Positions 34,659 to 42,596 of a stretch of 64,000 nt of DNA are shown here, one piece after another. The position numbers were made by a program, and so were the translations under genes. The DNA is taken from positions 1-64,000 of the forward strand of contig CAZKDJ010000003.1 of NCBI GenBank assembly GCA_964551295.1. Reading direction: 5' to 3'. Source of the DNA: JAFGED01 sp964551295. GTDB lineage: Bacteria; Chloroflexota; Anaerolineae; B4-G1. The first letter of the stretch is position 1. Each line of letters starts with the position of its first letter. Below the pieces are notes generated by a model that saw only the letters and a list, made by a program, of their open reading frames with translations, had not been told where the DNA came from and ran no database searches.

Positions 34659-35630
34659 GTCGCGTTCAGGGCGTGCAGGTCAGCCTGCGGGGGCGGGCGA
34701 AACCAACCCGAGTCATGTTGCTGGTGGCATCCACGGCGGTATGCGCTTGGCGAGGCCCCGGTGTGTTTCCGAAACGTCCGCCTGAAATGAGAATCGTCGT
34801 TGAAGCCAACACGCTGTCGAACCTCGGTGATGGGCAGCCCCGTGTCTCGCAGCATCGCGGCGGCCAAATTGACGCGGAGCTGGATCAGGTAGGCGATGAC
34901 GGGCATGCCGGTGACCTTGTGGAACCGCTCTGACAACGTGGTGCGGTTGGTGTGAAATTCCCTGGTCAGCTTGGCAATCGTGATCTTTTCCTGATAATGC
35001 GTGTGCAAGTACAAGATGATGGGATCGACCTCGTCGTCAGGAGCGCGCAGGGAGATGGAAGGGACGTTTTTGCTCGACCATATCGGGCGTATACTGGAAG
35101 CGGCTCAATAACAGCAGTAATTCCAGCAGATAAGACACGCTGCGGCACGACCAGTGCACGTCTTCCTGCTGGGTGATCTGGTGACTGATGGCGTTGAGCA
35201 GCGACGATATGCGCAGGTGGACGGCGGGGCCGATGCTGAGATATCCATCATACGCTGTGTCCCGTCTCAGGAACGGTCGCAGCCAGTACAGGTCCCGCTG
35301 CCTCATGGGCGGAAGGCTCTTGATAGCGCAGCGGATGTTCTCGAAGGTGAAATTGTGGTTGGCCAGGTGGGGGTGAAAGTAGAGGGATTGGGCTTGTAGC
35401 TCCATGCTCTGCTCCAGCACGGGATGCTCCCTTTCATTCAGACAAAAGATTGCGGGAGCAATAAAGGATTTGCGGCGCTCGGAGAAGCGCAAAATGCCGG
35501 TTCCCCGCTCGATCAGCACCAGGCGGAAACGGGGGCATGTGTTGAGATCGGGGTCAAAACCCTCGTGGGGATTGTGCCAGATGGGCACGCTGTAAACCGG
35601 TTTCCACTTGCTGATTGCGCTTAATTCCAT
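34655..35630 (-). pseudogene. AraC-family regulator split by a frameshift
   Basis: Two open frames together make one AraC-type protein. The first (35630 down to 35037) is a cupin-like sensing half, starting MELSAISKWKPVYSVPIWHN, with a helical dimer region. The second (from about 35014 down to 34655) holds the helix-turn-helix pair ITIAKLTREFHTNRTTLSERF and ITEVRQRVGFNDDSHFRRTFRK. The break is at a run of five A on the minus strand (GAGCAAAAACGTCC). Removing one A joins ...DMVEQ to NVPSISLRAPDDEVDP and on into the second frame. Either a recent mutation or a read error. No unique target gene is apparent. Base composition is a little lower in GC than the neighbours. Confidence 0.8.
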
Positions 35631-35667
35631 CTACCCCTCCCACCTTGAGATGGCGGCCCATCAGCAC

Positions 35668-35705
35668 AAAAACGCCATAGGCCTCGGTCAACGTCCGAGG
35701 CCTAT
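35668..35705 (-). terminator. Terminator for the DUF3795 lipoprotein gene
   Basis: ATAGGCCTCGG at 35677-35687 pairs with CCGAGGCCTAT at 35695-35705. On the minus strand the stem is followed by GGCGTTTTTG. It is 76 bases past the stop at 35781. Confidence 0.65.
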
Positions 35706-35780
35706 TATATGCGCCGTCCGCAGAAGATCAAGGAGGCGGAAGATACACAAAAACAGCGCGATGGAAAACAACGCGATTGG

Positions 35781-36263
35781 CTATTGTGATAGTGATTGGT
35801 GAATCTCGTCCAACGTGGCCTGGGCCTGGTCGGCTGCCTGTGCGTAACTGCCCCCTCGCCAACTGGCAAACATATCTGTCAGTTTGTCACAGGCGTATTC
35901 CTCACAGTAAGCGCAGTTGGCGATTCCCCGTTCCACGTTGCAGTTGCGGACAGCGCAGTTCATAGCGCCCTGGCGCAACGTGCCATCTTTTGTCAAGCAG
36001 CCATCACACGTCCTCCCATAGTGCGGACATTCCGGGCAGGCATCGTATCCACAGTAAGCGATGTAGGCGGCCATTGTCTCCTCCTCCGTTGGTGCAGCGG
36101 TCGGCATTGTGGTAGGTGGTGCGTCTGTCGGCGTGGGCGTTGCTTGCTGGCCGGAAGAGCACGCAGCCAGCAGACCCGCTGCCGCCATCGTGAGGAACTC
36201 ACGCCGGCAGATTTGGCGCGAGCGCGTACAAGATTTGTGACATCTGATCTGGTCTTTTTTCAT
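35781..36263 (-). CDS. DUF3795 lipoprotein with twin-arginine signal
   Basis: 160 residues. The N-terminus has CRREFLTMAAAGLLAAC, a twin-arginine motif (Arg20-Arg21) with a lipobox at Cys35, then a Thr/Pro-rich linker. The mature part, from about residue 64, is the Cys-rich DUF3795: YCGYDACPECPHYGRTCDGC, MNCAVRNCNVERGIANCAYCEEY. The arrangement suggests a bound metal or cluster. Members that I remember are cytoplasmic, so export here is unusual. A second protein with the same kind of leader (36345-37544) lies 81 bases upstream in the same direction. Function unknown. Confidence 0.82.
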   Translation of the reverse strand: MKKDQIRCHKSCTRSRQICRREFLTMAAAGLLAACSSGQQATPTPTDAPPTTMPTAAPTEEETMAAYIAYCGYDACPECPHYGRTCDGCLTKDGTLRQGAMNCAVRNCNVERGIANCAYCEEYACDKLTDMFASWRGGSYAQAADQAQATLDEIHQSLSQ

Positions 36264-36344
36264 CGTTTCCTCTCCTCATTGCATTATTGGTAGAATGTAT
36301 TAAGGATTTGCTGGCCGCCCGACTTTTTCGACCAGCGAATCCAA

Positions 36345-37544
36345 CTAGGCCACCATATCTGGATTCTCTGGCAGCGGCTTGGGTGACTTGGCCGCCTGGG
36401 TGATAAAAGATTCGACGAGCGCGGCGATCTGTCTCGGCCCTCCCCTGGCCTCGCTGGTACTGACCACGACCATGTCCAAATCCGGCATCACGTAACATTG
36501 AGACGCAGGCGATTGAGCGGCATAAGCACCAAAACTGTGAATCCACCATTGGTAGCCAAAACCCAGACCACACATGGTTTTTGTGTATCTCTCATACGAT
36601 GCGGTTACCCATTTCTCAGGAACGACCTGTTGTTCGTCCCAGATGCCGCTGTTCGAATACAAGAGCCCAAACTTGGCCAGATCTCGTGGCGTCAATTGAA
36701 GTGCCGTAGACCCAGGGATGTCAGCAGAATCGGATTCCCAAACCACGTCAGAGATACCAAGTGGTCCAAAAAGATGCTCCTGGGCAAAAGACAAGATGTC
36801 TGTCCCCGTGGTTGCCTGTAGAATGGCGACTAGAAACTGCGGGTCTGGGCGAGCCCAGTGGAAAGTGCTTCCTGGATTCCCCATCAAGCGGGCATCGAGT
36901 GCCCGCTGAATCCAGTCTGTGCTACCATCCCGTGTCCTCCCCAGGCCAGAAGTATTCGTCAAAAGATGCGCCAGCGTTATCGTGTCTTTGCTCGGGTCGC
37001 CATCGGCGGGGGTTTGTTCAGGGAAAAGGTCCAGAAGGCGCTGATCCACACCAGAGACGTAGCCTTCCTCGATGGCGATGCCCATCAGCGCGGAAGTAAT
37101 GCTTCTGGTCGCGCAACCGAGCCGCCACTTGGTGTTTCTCTCAGCCGGATGAAAATGCGCCTCCAGCACGATGTAATTGTTGCGGGTGACCAGGAGGCTT
37201 TGGATGCCAGGAAACATTTGGTTCTGTTCCAAGACAAACTCGAGCATGCGCACCAGCAACTCGGAATCCACCCCTTGTTCCTCTGGGGTGGAGATCCGCC
37301 ATTCATCGGTGGGCCAGTACGCCGATGGCGTAGGCTGAGGTGTAACTGTCGGTTCACTGGTCGGCGTAGGGGACGGTTGTAAGCGTGAGCGACATCCCAC
37401 CAACATGCTCGCCGCTAATGCCATCTTGAGGAAATCACGCCGGCAGATTTTCGCCGCACAAGGTGTATCGCAGCAGTTATTTTCCTGTCCGCAGGCTTCT
37501 TCTCCCGGGCACGAGTTAATACATCCATCGTATGCTTCTGGCAT
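36345..37544 (-). CDS. Beta-lactamase/serine-hydrolase-fold lipoprotein lacking catalytic residues
   Basis: 399 residues from ATG 37544, with AAAGGAG upstream; the longer frame to 37655 is not supported. The N-terminus is Cys-rich, then ICRRDFLKMALAASMLVGC gives a twin-arginine signal and lipobox (Cys51). From residue 80 on it follows the class C beta-lactamase/penicillin-binding-like family: WPTDEWRISTPEEQGVDSELL, GVDQRLLDLFPEQ, ITLAHLLTNTSGL, LTPRDLAKFGLLYSNSG. The active-site SxxK is CATR (Cys144, Arg147), and the Tyr motif is replaced by FHWARPDP (Trp about 230). It is probably a binding protein rather than an esterase, unless Cys144 can act. Confidence 0.85.
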   Translation of the reverse strand: MPEAYDGCINSCPGEEACGQENNCCDTPCAAKICRRDFLKMALAASMLVGCRSRLQPSPTPTSEPTVTPQPTPSAYWPTDEWRISTPEEQGVDSELLVRMLEFVLEQNQMFPGIQSLLVTRNNYIVLEAHFHPAERNTKWRLGCATRSITSALMGIAIEEGYVSGVDQRLLDLFPEQTPADGDPSKDTITLAHLLTNTSGLGRTRDGSTDWIQRALDARLMGNPGSTFHWARPDPQFLVAILQATTGTDILSFAQEHLFGPLGISDVVWESDSADIPGSTALQLTPRDLAKFGLLYSNSGIWDEQQVVPEKWVTASYERYTKTMCGLGFGYQWWIHSFGAYAAQSPASQCYVMPDLDMVVVSTSEARGGPRQIAALVESFITQAAKSPKPLPENPDMVA

Positions 37545-37569
37545 AGGTTTCTCCTTTCGATTACAAAGG

Positions 37570-37824
37570 TTATCTCGGTATGGAACGTCTACTCCACCAA
37601 CGCCTCGGCGATGAGCCAGCCGAATCGCCGGGAGGTGTCTGTCCCAGATATTCACCCGTCAACACAACTTGGGTCGCTGCGCCCGGCGCGGTAGTAGGGA
37701 ATGCTGTAGCCAATGACTCGGCAAGGGTTGGTGAAACAGTGGCGGGTGACGGCGTTGCCGTAGGGGCACACCCGGCGATCGAGAGCATCAGTGTTAGCAA
37801 AGCAAGTGTGTTCAAAGGTTTCAT
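37570..37824 (-). pseudogene. Lipoprotein gene remnant
   Basis: 84 codons. The first 60 residues look like the start of a normal lipoprotein: ALLTLMLSIAGC (lipobox, Cys19), then a Thr/Pro/Ser linker and VVLTGEYLGQTPPGDSA. That last motif is how many Chloroflexota secreted hydrolase-like and propeller proteins begin. The frame then becomes a basic non-homologous tail (SSPRRWWSRRSIPR) and stops. In the next frame the DNA reads RFGWLIAEALVE and a stop, like the end of some other protein. I infer an internal deletion joining two ends of a gene. It is directly upstream of the pseudo-hydrolase. Confidence 0.5.
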
Positions 37825-38012
37825 TTTATACTGCCCTCGCGACAGGCGATCAAAGTATTAGAATCCAACACAGTATACATTATGATGGATGGATTGTGGA
37901 TAGCGAGTTGACAGGAAAACCGGGGGAATCGTCAAGCGTGCTCGAAATTTGCTGCAAAGGCGAATCTCTGTGCCCATTGCGTTCTTTGTGTCTTTGCGGT
38001 AAGATTGAGCGG

Positions 38013-38804
38013 ATGGCAGACGAAGGTTCACTCTCCCTGACGTACACGGGTTACTACGACGACGAGTGCCGTTCGGTGCGCGGCGTCGTGCCGGTCGAAG
38101 AAGAGATCGCACTGCACGTCAACGGCCGGCCGCTCGTGCGCCTGATGTGCACGCCGGTCCTGTTGGAGGAGCTGGCGCTGGGATTCCTGTTCAGCGAAGG
38201 GCTGATCGAAGGGATGAGCGACGTAGAGGAAGTGAAGATACTGGCGCTGCGCGATGGTCGGCGCTGGCTCGACGTGTGGCTGGGCTACGAGATCGAGCCG
38301 CCCAAGCTGCGCGCCATCACCTCCGGCTGCTCCGGCGGCACGACCTTTGAGAGCGCGGGCAGCCCGGTCGAGTCCGACCTGCGCGTCACGCCGCAGCAGG
38401 TGACGCACCTGGTAGCGGAGATGTCGCGTCGCGCCGAGCTTTACCACCGGGCAGGCGGTCTCCACGTGGCGGCGCTTGCGGAAGGGGATGGCCTGATTTG
38501 TGTGGCGGAGGACATCGGTCGCCACAACGCCGTCGACAAGGTGGCAGGCCACTGCCTGCGGCAGGGCCTGCCAATGGCGGATCGCGTGCTGCTCTCCAGC
38601 GGGCGTATCAGCTCCGAGGTGGTGAACAAAACTGCGCGGATGCAGGTGCCCGTCCTCATCTCCCGCACCTCCCCGACCTCCCTCGCCGTCCAACTGGCGC
38701 GGGCATGGCACGTCACGCTGATCGGCTACACGCGGCGGCTCAGCTTTCGCGTCTACACCGACGAGTGGCGGCTCCTTGCGCCCGAGTGTTTCCCTGGGGA
38801 TTAG
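38013..38804 (+). CDS. fdhD: FdhD, formate dehydrogenase accessory sulfurtransferase
   Basis: 263 residues from ATG 38013; longer frames to 37791 have no ribosome site. FdhD moves sulfur from IscS to the molybdenum cofactor before it enters formate dehydrogenase. Family features: EEIALHVNGRPLVRLMCTPVLLEELALGFLFSEGLI near the N-terminus, a Cys in ITSGCSGGTTFE (Cys106), VAEDIGRHNAVDKVAGHC and SSGRISSEVVNKTARM. Only a single Cys is seen in the loop where some members have CxxC. No formate dehydrogenase gene lies in the window. Confidence 0.93.
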   Translation: MADEGSLSLTYTGYYDDECRSVRGVVPVEEEIALHVNGRPLVRLMCTPVLLEELALGFLFSEGLIEGMSDVEEVKILALRDGRRWLDVWLGYEIEPPKLRAITSGCSGGTTFESAGSPVESDLRVTPQQVTHLVAEMSRRAELYHRAGGLHVAALAEGDGLICVAEDIGRHNAVDKVAGHCLRQGLPMADRVLLSSGRISSEVVNKTARMQVPVLISRTSPTSLAVQLARAWHVTLIGYTRRLSFRVYTDEWRLLAPECFPGD

Positions 38805-38828
38805 CGCTGGCCCTGTAGGCCAGAAAAT

Positions 38829-38884
38829 GTAGGTCACGCTATCAGTGACGGCACCCTCAGCGTCACGCTGGTAGCGTGACCTAC
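38829..38884. repeat. Long REP-like hairpin between fdhD and xpt
   Basis: Perfect outer arms GTAGGTCACGCTA and TAGCGTGACCTAC (13 bp), with an inner stem CAGTGACG / CGTCACGCTG. The whole is a 56-nt foldback. It could also act as a terminator-like barrier. Confidence 0.75.
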
Positions 38885-38905
38885 GGGTCTTTTCAGAGTG
38901 GGGAC

Positions 38906-38934
38906 TTGCCAGTCGCCATTCCATCGTGTAGAAT
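38906..38934 (+). promoter_or_regulatory. Promoter of xpt-guaA
   Basis: TTGCCA, a 17-nt spacer and TAGAAT. The leader to the xpt ATG is only about 26 bases, too short for a purine riboswitch. Confidence 0.65.
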
Positions 38935-38966
38935 GGTGGAAATCTAGGGGGAAGGAAGAGATTATA

Positions 38967-39536
38967 ATGGACGAGCTTAAACGACGCATCCTGGCCGAAG
39001 GGCAGAATTTGGGTCAGGGTATTCTTAAGGTAGATAGTTTCCTCAACCACCAAGTCGATACGCACCTCATATTCAGGATTGGGCAGGAACTGGCCAGCCG
39101 CTTTGCCGACGCCGGCGCGACGAAGGTTATGACCGCCGAGATTTCTGGCATCGCCCCGGCACTGGCGACGGCGCATGCGCTCGATGTGCCCGTCGTATAC
39201 GCCCGCAAGACGCGACCGGTCACCATGACGGGACCAGTCTTTGTCGAGGTCGCCCCCTCGCACACCAAGGGGGCGGATGCGTTCCTGATGGTGGCAGCCG
39301 AGTTCCTTGGGCCTGGGGATCGCGTGCTGGTGATCGACGATTTCCTAGCCTCGGGGTCGACGATCGACGCGCTGGTGCGACTGGTCGATCACGCCGGGGC
39401 GACGCTGGCGGGCATCGGCGCGGTGATCGAGAAGCGATTTGAACAAGGGCGCGAGGCGTTTGAGCACCTCAACGTGCCCATCGTGTCGCTGGCCGTCGTC
39501 GCCGACATGTCGGCAGGCAAGATCGTGTTGGAGTGA
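38967..39536 (+). CDS. xpt: Xanthine phosphoribosyltransferase
   Basis: 189 residues from ATG 38967, after GAAGGAAGAG. It converts xanthine and PRPP to XMP in purine salvage. The opening MDELKRRILAEGQNLGQGILKVDSFLNHQVD is close to characterised Xpt proteins. The PRPP loop is VLVIDDFLASGST, and the family ending VIEKRFEQGREAFEHL is present. The guaA GTG start overlaps its stop (GTGA), so the two steps XMP formation and XMP-to-GMP conversion are translationally coupled. Confidence 0.95.
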   Translation: MDELKRRILAEGQNLGQGILKVDSFLNHQVDTHLIFRIGQELASRFADAGATKVMTAEISGIAPALATAHALDVPVVYARKTRPVTMTGPVFVEVAPSHTKGADAFLMVAAEFLGPGDRVLVIDDFLASGSTIDALVRLVDHAGATLAGIGAVIEKRFEQGREAFEHLNVPIVSLAVVADMSAGKIVLE

Positions 39537-41116
39537 CATTGAAGGACGCAATAGCCATTCTGGACTTTGGCTCGCAGTACACCCAATTGATCGCCCGCCG
39601 CGTGCGGGAAGCGCACGTCTACTGCGAGCTTTTTCCTTGGGATGCCCCAGCCGAGGACGTGCTGGCTTTGGCGCCACGGGGCTTTATCCTCTCCGGCGGT
39701 CCTGCCAGCGTCTATGCCTCCGACGCGCCCCACTTGCCCGCGTACGTGCTGGAGCGGGGTCTGCCTGTGCTGGGCATCTGCTACGGCATGCAGTTGCTGG
39801 CCTACCACCTGGGTGGCCACGTGGCCCGCGCCGAAAAGCGCGAGTACGGCCCGGCCGAGGTCGAGTTCGTCGGTCCGGAAGATCCCCTGCTTGGAAATCT
39901 CAAATCTCGAGCGCTCTCCGGTTGCCACTCAAATCTCAGCGTGTGGATGTCCCACGGTGACTCTATCGCAACCCCGCCGTCCGGCTTTGAGGTGCTGGCC
40001 CGCAGCGCCAACTCCCCTGTAGCGGCGATGGGTGACCTGGCGCGGGGATTCTACGGCCTCCAGTTTCACCCCGAGGTCGTGCACACTCAGCATGGCGACG
40101 AGATCCTGCGCAGCTTTGCCGTTGACGTCTGCGGCTGCGCGCCCGACTGGACGCCGGCCGCCTTCATCGAGCAGGCGGTGGCCGCGATCGGCGAGCAGGT
40201 GGGGGCCGGTCGCGTGGTGTGCGGGCTCAGCGGCGGGGTCGATTCCGCCGTGGCGGCGACGCTCGTGCACCGCGCCGTGGGCGATCAACTGACCTGCATC
40301 TTTGTCAACCACGGGCTGCTACGCCGGGGCGAGCAGGAGCAGGTCGTGCGCGCCTTCCGCGACCGGGGGATGCACCTGGTGCCGGTGGATGCGACGGAAG
40401 AGTTCCTCGGCGCCCTCGCCGGCGTCACGGACCCCGAGCAGAAGCGGCGCATTATCGGCGAGCGGTTTGTCCGCATCTTTGAGCAGCAGGCGGCAAAACT
40501 GGATGACGGCGCAAGTCGCGTGCGGTTTCTGGCCCAGGGCACACTCTACCCCGACGTGATCGAAAGCGCGGCCACCGGGCGAGATGGTGCGGCTGTTATT
40601 AAGCATCATCATAACGTGGGAGGATTGCCTAAGGACATGCAGTTTGAGTTGGTCGAACCGGTGAGAAATTTGTTCAAGGACGAGGTTCGACAGATTGGTA
40701 AAGTTCTGGGTCTGCCTCACGAGTTGATCGGGCGACACCCTTTCCCTGGCCCCGGACTAGCGGTGCGGATACCAGGCGAGATTACGTGGGAACGACTAGA
40801 GACGTTGCGAGACGCTGATGCGATCTTTCTCCAGGAGCTTGCGTCATCGGGTTGGTATGATCAAGTAGGACAAGCATTTGCCGTTTTGTTGCCTGAAGCC
40901 CTTTCGACAGGAGTGGCTGGGGATGAAAGCAGGTTCGGACAAACGATTGTGCTTAGAGCGGTCGAAACTGACGATTTCATGACCGCTTCGCCAGCTTTAT
41001 TGCCCTACACTCTACTAACCAAGGTGAGCACGCGTATTCTCAATGAAGTCGATGGTATCACGCGAGTAGTTTATGATCTTTCTACAAAGCCCCCCGCGAC
41101 TATTGAGTGGCTTTAG
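39533..41116 (+). CDS. guaA: GMP synthase (glutamine-hydrolysing), mosaic gene
   Basis: 527 residues from GTG 39533. It aminates XMP to GMP using glutamine. The glutaminase half has GICYGMQ (nucleophile Cys83) and FHPEVVHT. The ATP-pyrophosphatase half has GLSGGVDS near residues 232-239. The dimerisation half has KHHHNVGGLP, GLAVRIPGEI and the ending PPATIEWL. All domains are complete. From about 40590 to the stop the codon choice changes sharply, with more A/T in third positions and codons such as AGA, ATA and TTA that are rare upstream. The stop overlaps the end of the convergent homing endonuclease gene by three bases. This implies a replaced 3' third. Confidence 0.96.
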   Translation: MTLKDAIAILDFGSQYTQLIARRVREAHVYCELFPWDAPAEDVLALAPRGFILSGGPASVYASDAPHLPAYVLERGLPVLGICYGMQLLAYHLGGHVARAEKREYGPAEVEFVGPEDPLLGNLKSRALSGCHSNLSVWMSHGDSIATPPSGFEVLARSANSPVAAMGDLARGFYGLQFHPEVVHTQHGDEILRSFAVDVCGCAPDWTPAAFIEQAVAAIGEQVGAGRVVCGLSGGVDSAVAATLVHRAVGDQLTCIFVNHGLLRRGEQEQVVRAFRDRGMHLVPVDATEEFLGALAGVTDPEQKRRIIGERFVRIFEQQAAKLDDGASRVRFLAQGTLYPDVIESAATGRDGAAVIKHHHNVGGLPKDMQFELVEPVRNLFKDEVRQIGKVLGLPHELIGRHPFPGPGLAVRIPGEITWERLETLRDADAIFLQELASSGWYDQVGQAFAVLLPEALSTGVAGDESRFGQTIVLRAVETDDFMTASPALLPYTLLTKVSTRILNEVDGITRVVYDLSTKPPATIEWL

Positions 41117-42255
41117 GCAAGATCGCCGTTAGGCTGCAAAAAGGCATCCCAAATTGCCCGTTTGCGTGACAGGCAGGGCAAAACTCTGGAGTAGTACAGC
41201 CAAGGCAGTAAACGAAGGGATTTGCTCTTGCAATAGGAAAGCGCGGTAAACCTCTTGGTTGGGTAGTTGTAAAGGTGCCCCGCAATACCTGCCAACCGCT
41301 CCACAGTTTCTTGCAGCCACTCAATGAACGATGGGCTTGCAGAACCAATGATAACCACAAGGGCAGAAGATATGCAGCCATCGCCGTCAATACATCCCCG
41401 CAGGAAATCCCGGAAAAACTTATCTGGGATCTTTAGAGAGCTCATTGTTTTGCTCTTGGCAGGTGTAAGCCCTATGCTTTCTAAAAATGCACGGTAACTT
41501 GACAATGGCACATTGTCAAGGTAATCTGAATCAGAGATGCGAACCTCGTAAGACCGAGTGCCCTGATACACGGGTGCCGAGGTCTGTAAGCAGTATTGAT
41601 AGGCTTGAATCAATTCGGTGTCCTTGGAAGTGAAGCTGACCAAGTTGGGATTTCTAGTAGACAGACATTCGTCAGCAGCGATTAATCCCACGGCATAGGC
41701 CAATTTTGGAGACCATTGTTGAAGTACTTTTCGTGGAACCAAGCACGTTGAAACGCTGCGTGGCCGTGCTTTGATTCCGTATTTTGCCATTTTGTCACCG
41801 ATTGTCCGACGGCTACAGCCGGTTCGTTTGGCAATCTCCTCCTGTGAGAGACCCTCTTGCCAATATAGACGCTCTAGCACTTCGCGGGAAATCTCAATCC
41901 TGTAGTAGTCACCCACATTTCGCCGAGCGATGTGATATTCTTGCATTCTATTGTCGATGGTGTTTTCATTGCACCCGAATTGGGCTGCTATCTCTTGCAG
42001 CGTCAATCGCTCGACGCAGTACAATTGCTCTAATTGTGCTTTGGATATGTCAACGCGCCCAACAGCACAAGGGTGACATAACCCCGTAAAGTTCTTCCGG
42101 TAAGTAGTGCTGGTGCATACCTCACGTATCTTTTTGCACTTGCCGCAGTAGACAGTTACACGCTTGCGGCCTTTGTCATCCGTGAATCTCTTTGACCAGA
42201 AAATGACTGAACCATTTGACAGGCGTTTGTCTTTTTTGAACGTGCTTTCTGTCAT
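41113..42255 (-). CDS. LAGLIDADG homing endonuclease, free-standing
   Basis: 380 residues, from an ATG with AGGAGGT 6 bases upstream. A zinc ribbon comes first (Cys37, 40, 60, 63). Then two similar helix-turn-helix units at about 84-110 and 134-160 (LTLQEIAAQFGCNENTI; LSQEEIAKRTGCSRRTI). The endonuclease part has LAGLIDADG-like motifs LAYAVGLIAADE (near 186-197) and FLRGCIDGDG (near 284-293). It has no splicing motifs, so it is not an intein. It lies directly at the 3' end of guaA on the opposite strand and is clearly AT-richer than the genome. It probably cuts a guaA allele lacking it. The motif residues look intact. Confidence 0.85.
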   Translation of the reverse strand: MTESTFKKDKRLSNGSVIFWSKRFTDDKGRKRVTVYCGKCKKIREVCTSTTYRKNFTGLCHPCAVGRVDISKAQLEQLYCVERLTLQEIAAQFGCNENTIDNRMQEYHIARRNVGDYYRIEISREVLERLYWQEGLSQEEIAKRTGCSRRTIGDKMAKYGIKARPRSVSTCLVPRKVLQQWSPKLAYAVGLIAADECLSTRNPNLVSFTSKDTELIQAYQYCLQTSAPVYQGTRSYEVRISDSDYLDNVPLSSYRAFLESIGLTPAKSKTMSSLKIPDKFFRDFLRGCIDGDGCISSALVVIIGSASPSFIEWLQETVERLAGIAGHLYNYPTKRFTALSYCKSKSLRLLPWLYYSRVLPCLSRKRAIWDAFLQPNGDLA

Positions 42256-42284
42256 CAGGTTACCTCCTGGTTTTCCTTAATTCT

Positions 42285-42313
42285 AGTTTACACCATAATC
42301 TAGTATTTGTCAA
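42285..42313 (-). promoter_or_regulatory. Promoter of the homing endonuclease gene
   Basis: On the minus strand TTGACA, a 17-nt spacer and TAAACT, 30 bases before the ATG. Confidence 0.6.
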
Positions 42314-42323
42314 TGTATTGCAA

Positions 42324-42352
42324 TTGACAACCTCCATATTATCGGGTATCAT
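42324..42352 (+). promoter_or_regulatory. Promoter of the ribbon-helix-helix gene
   Basis: TTGACA, a 17-nt spacer and TATCAT, divergent from the endonuclease promoter with 10 bases between the two -35 elements. Confidence 0.65.
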
Positions 42353-42372
42353 TGCCCTGGGGGAAAGGTGCA

Positions 42373-42582
42373 ATGGTTGAAATCAGTCGCGTCCTGAATA
42401 TCAGGCCCACGGGACAAGTCCAACTCAACATCTCGGTGCGTGCCGAAATTGCCCAGGAGGTGGCCGACGCACTCGCCAGCCTGATGCGTTTGGAGGAGAA
42501 CCTTGGGCGCAGCAAATCGGAGATCATCTGTGAAGCCATTATCGTTTACGCCGAGGCCAAACGAGCCTCGGGCCACGGTTAG
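42373..42582 (+). CDS. Ribbon-helix-helix-like small regulator
   Basis: 69 residues from ATG 42373 with AAAGG upstream; an in-frame start at 42352 overlaps the -10 element and was rejected. The sequence VQLNISVRAEIAQEVADALASLMRLEENLGRSKSEIICEAIIVYAEAKRA fits a CopG/Arc-type strand-helix-helix: a basic beta strand, then helix, a turn with GRSKSE, and a second helix. It would bind DNA as a dimer. No toxin gene is next to it; the next gene is a membrane protein 14 bases on, probably in one transcript. It could regulate its own promoter. Confidence 0.65.
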   Translation: MVEISRVLNIRPTGQVQLNISVRAEIAQEVADALASLMRLEENLGRSKSEIICEAIIVYAEAKRASGHG

Positions 42583-42596
42583 GAGGAAGTAGCGAG

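Noticed and set aside
38935..38966. Purine riboswitch in front of xpt
   Set aside because: The leader from the predicted transcript start is about 26 bases, too short for the aptamer, and no purine-aptamer core sequence is seen.
41113..42255. Intein or group I intron in guaA
   Set aside because: GuaA is uninterrupted, and the endonuclease is on the opposite strand with its own promoter and no splicing motifs.
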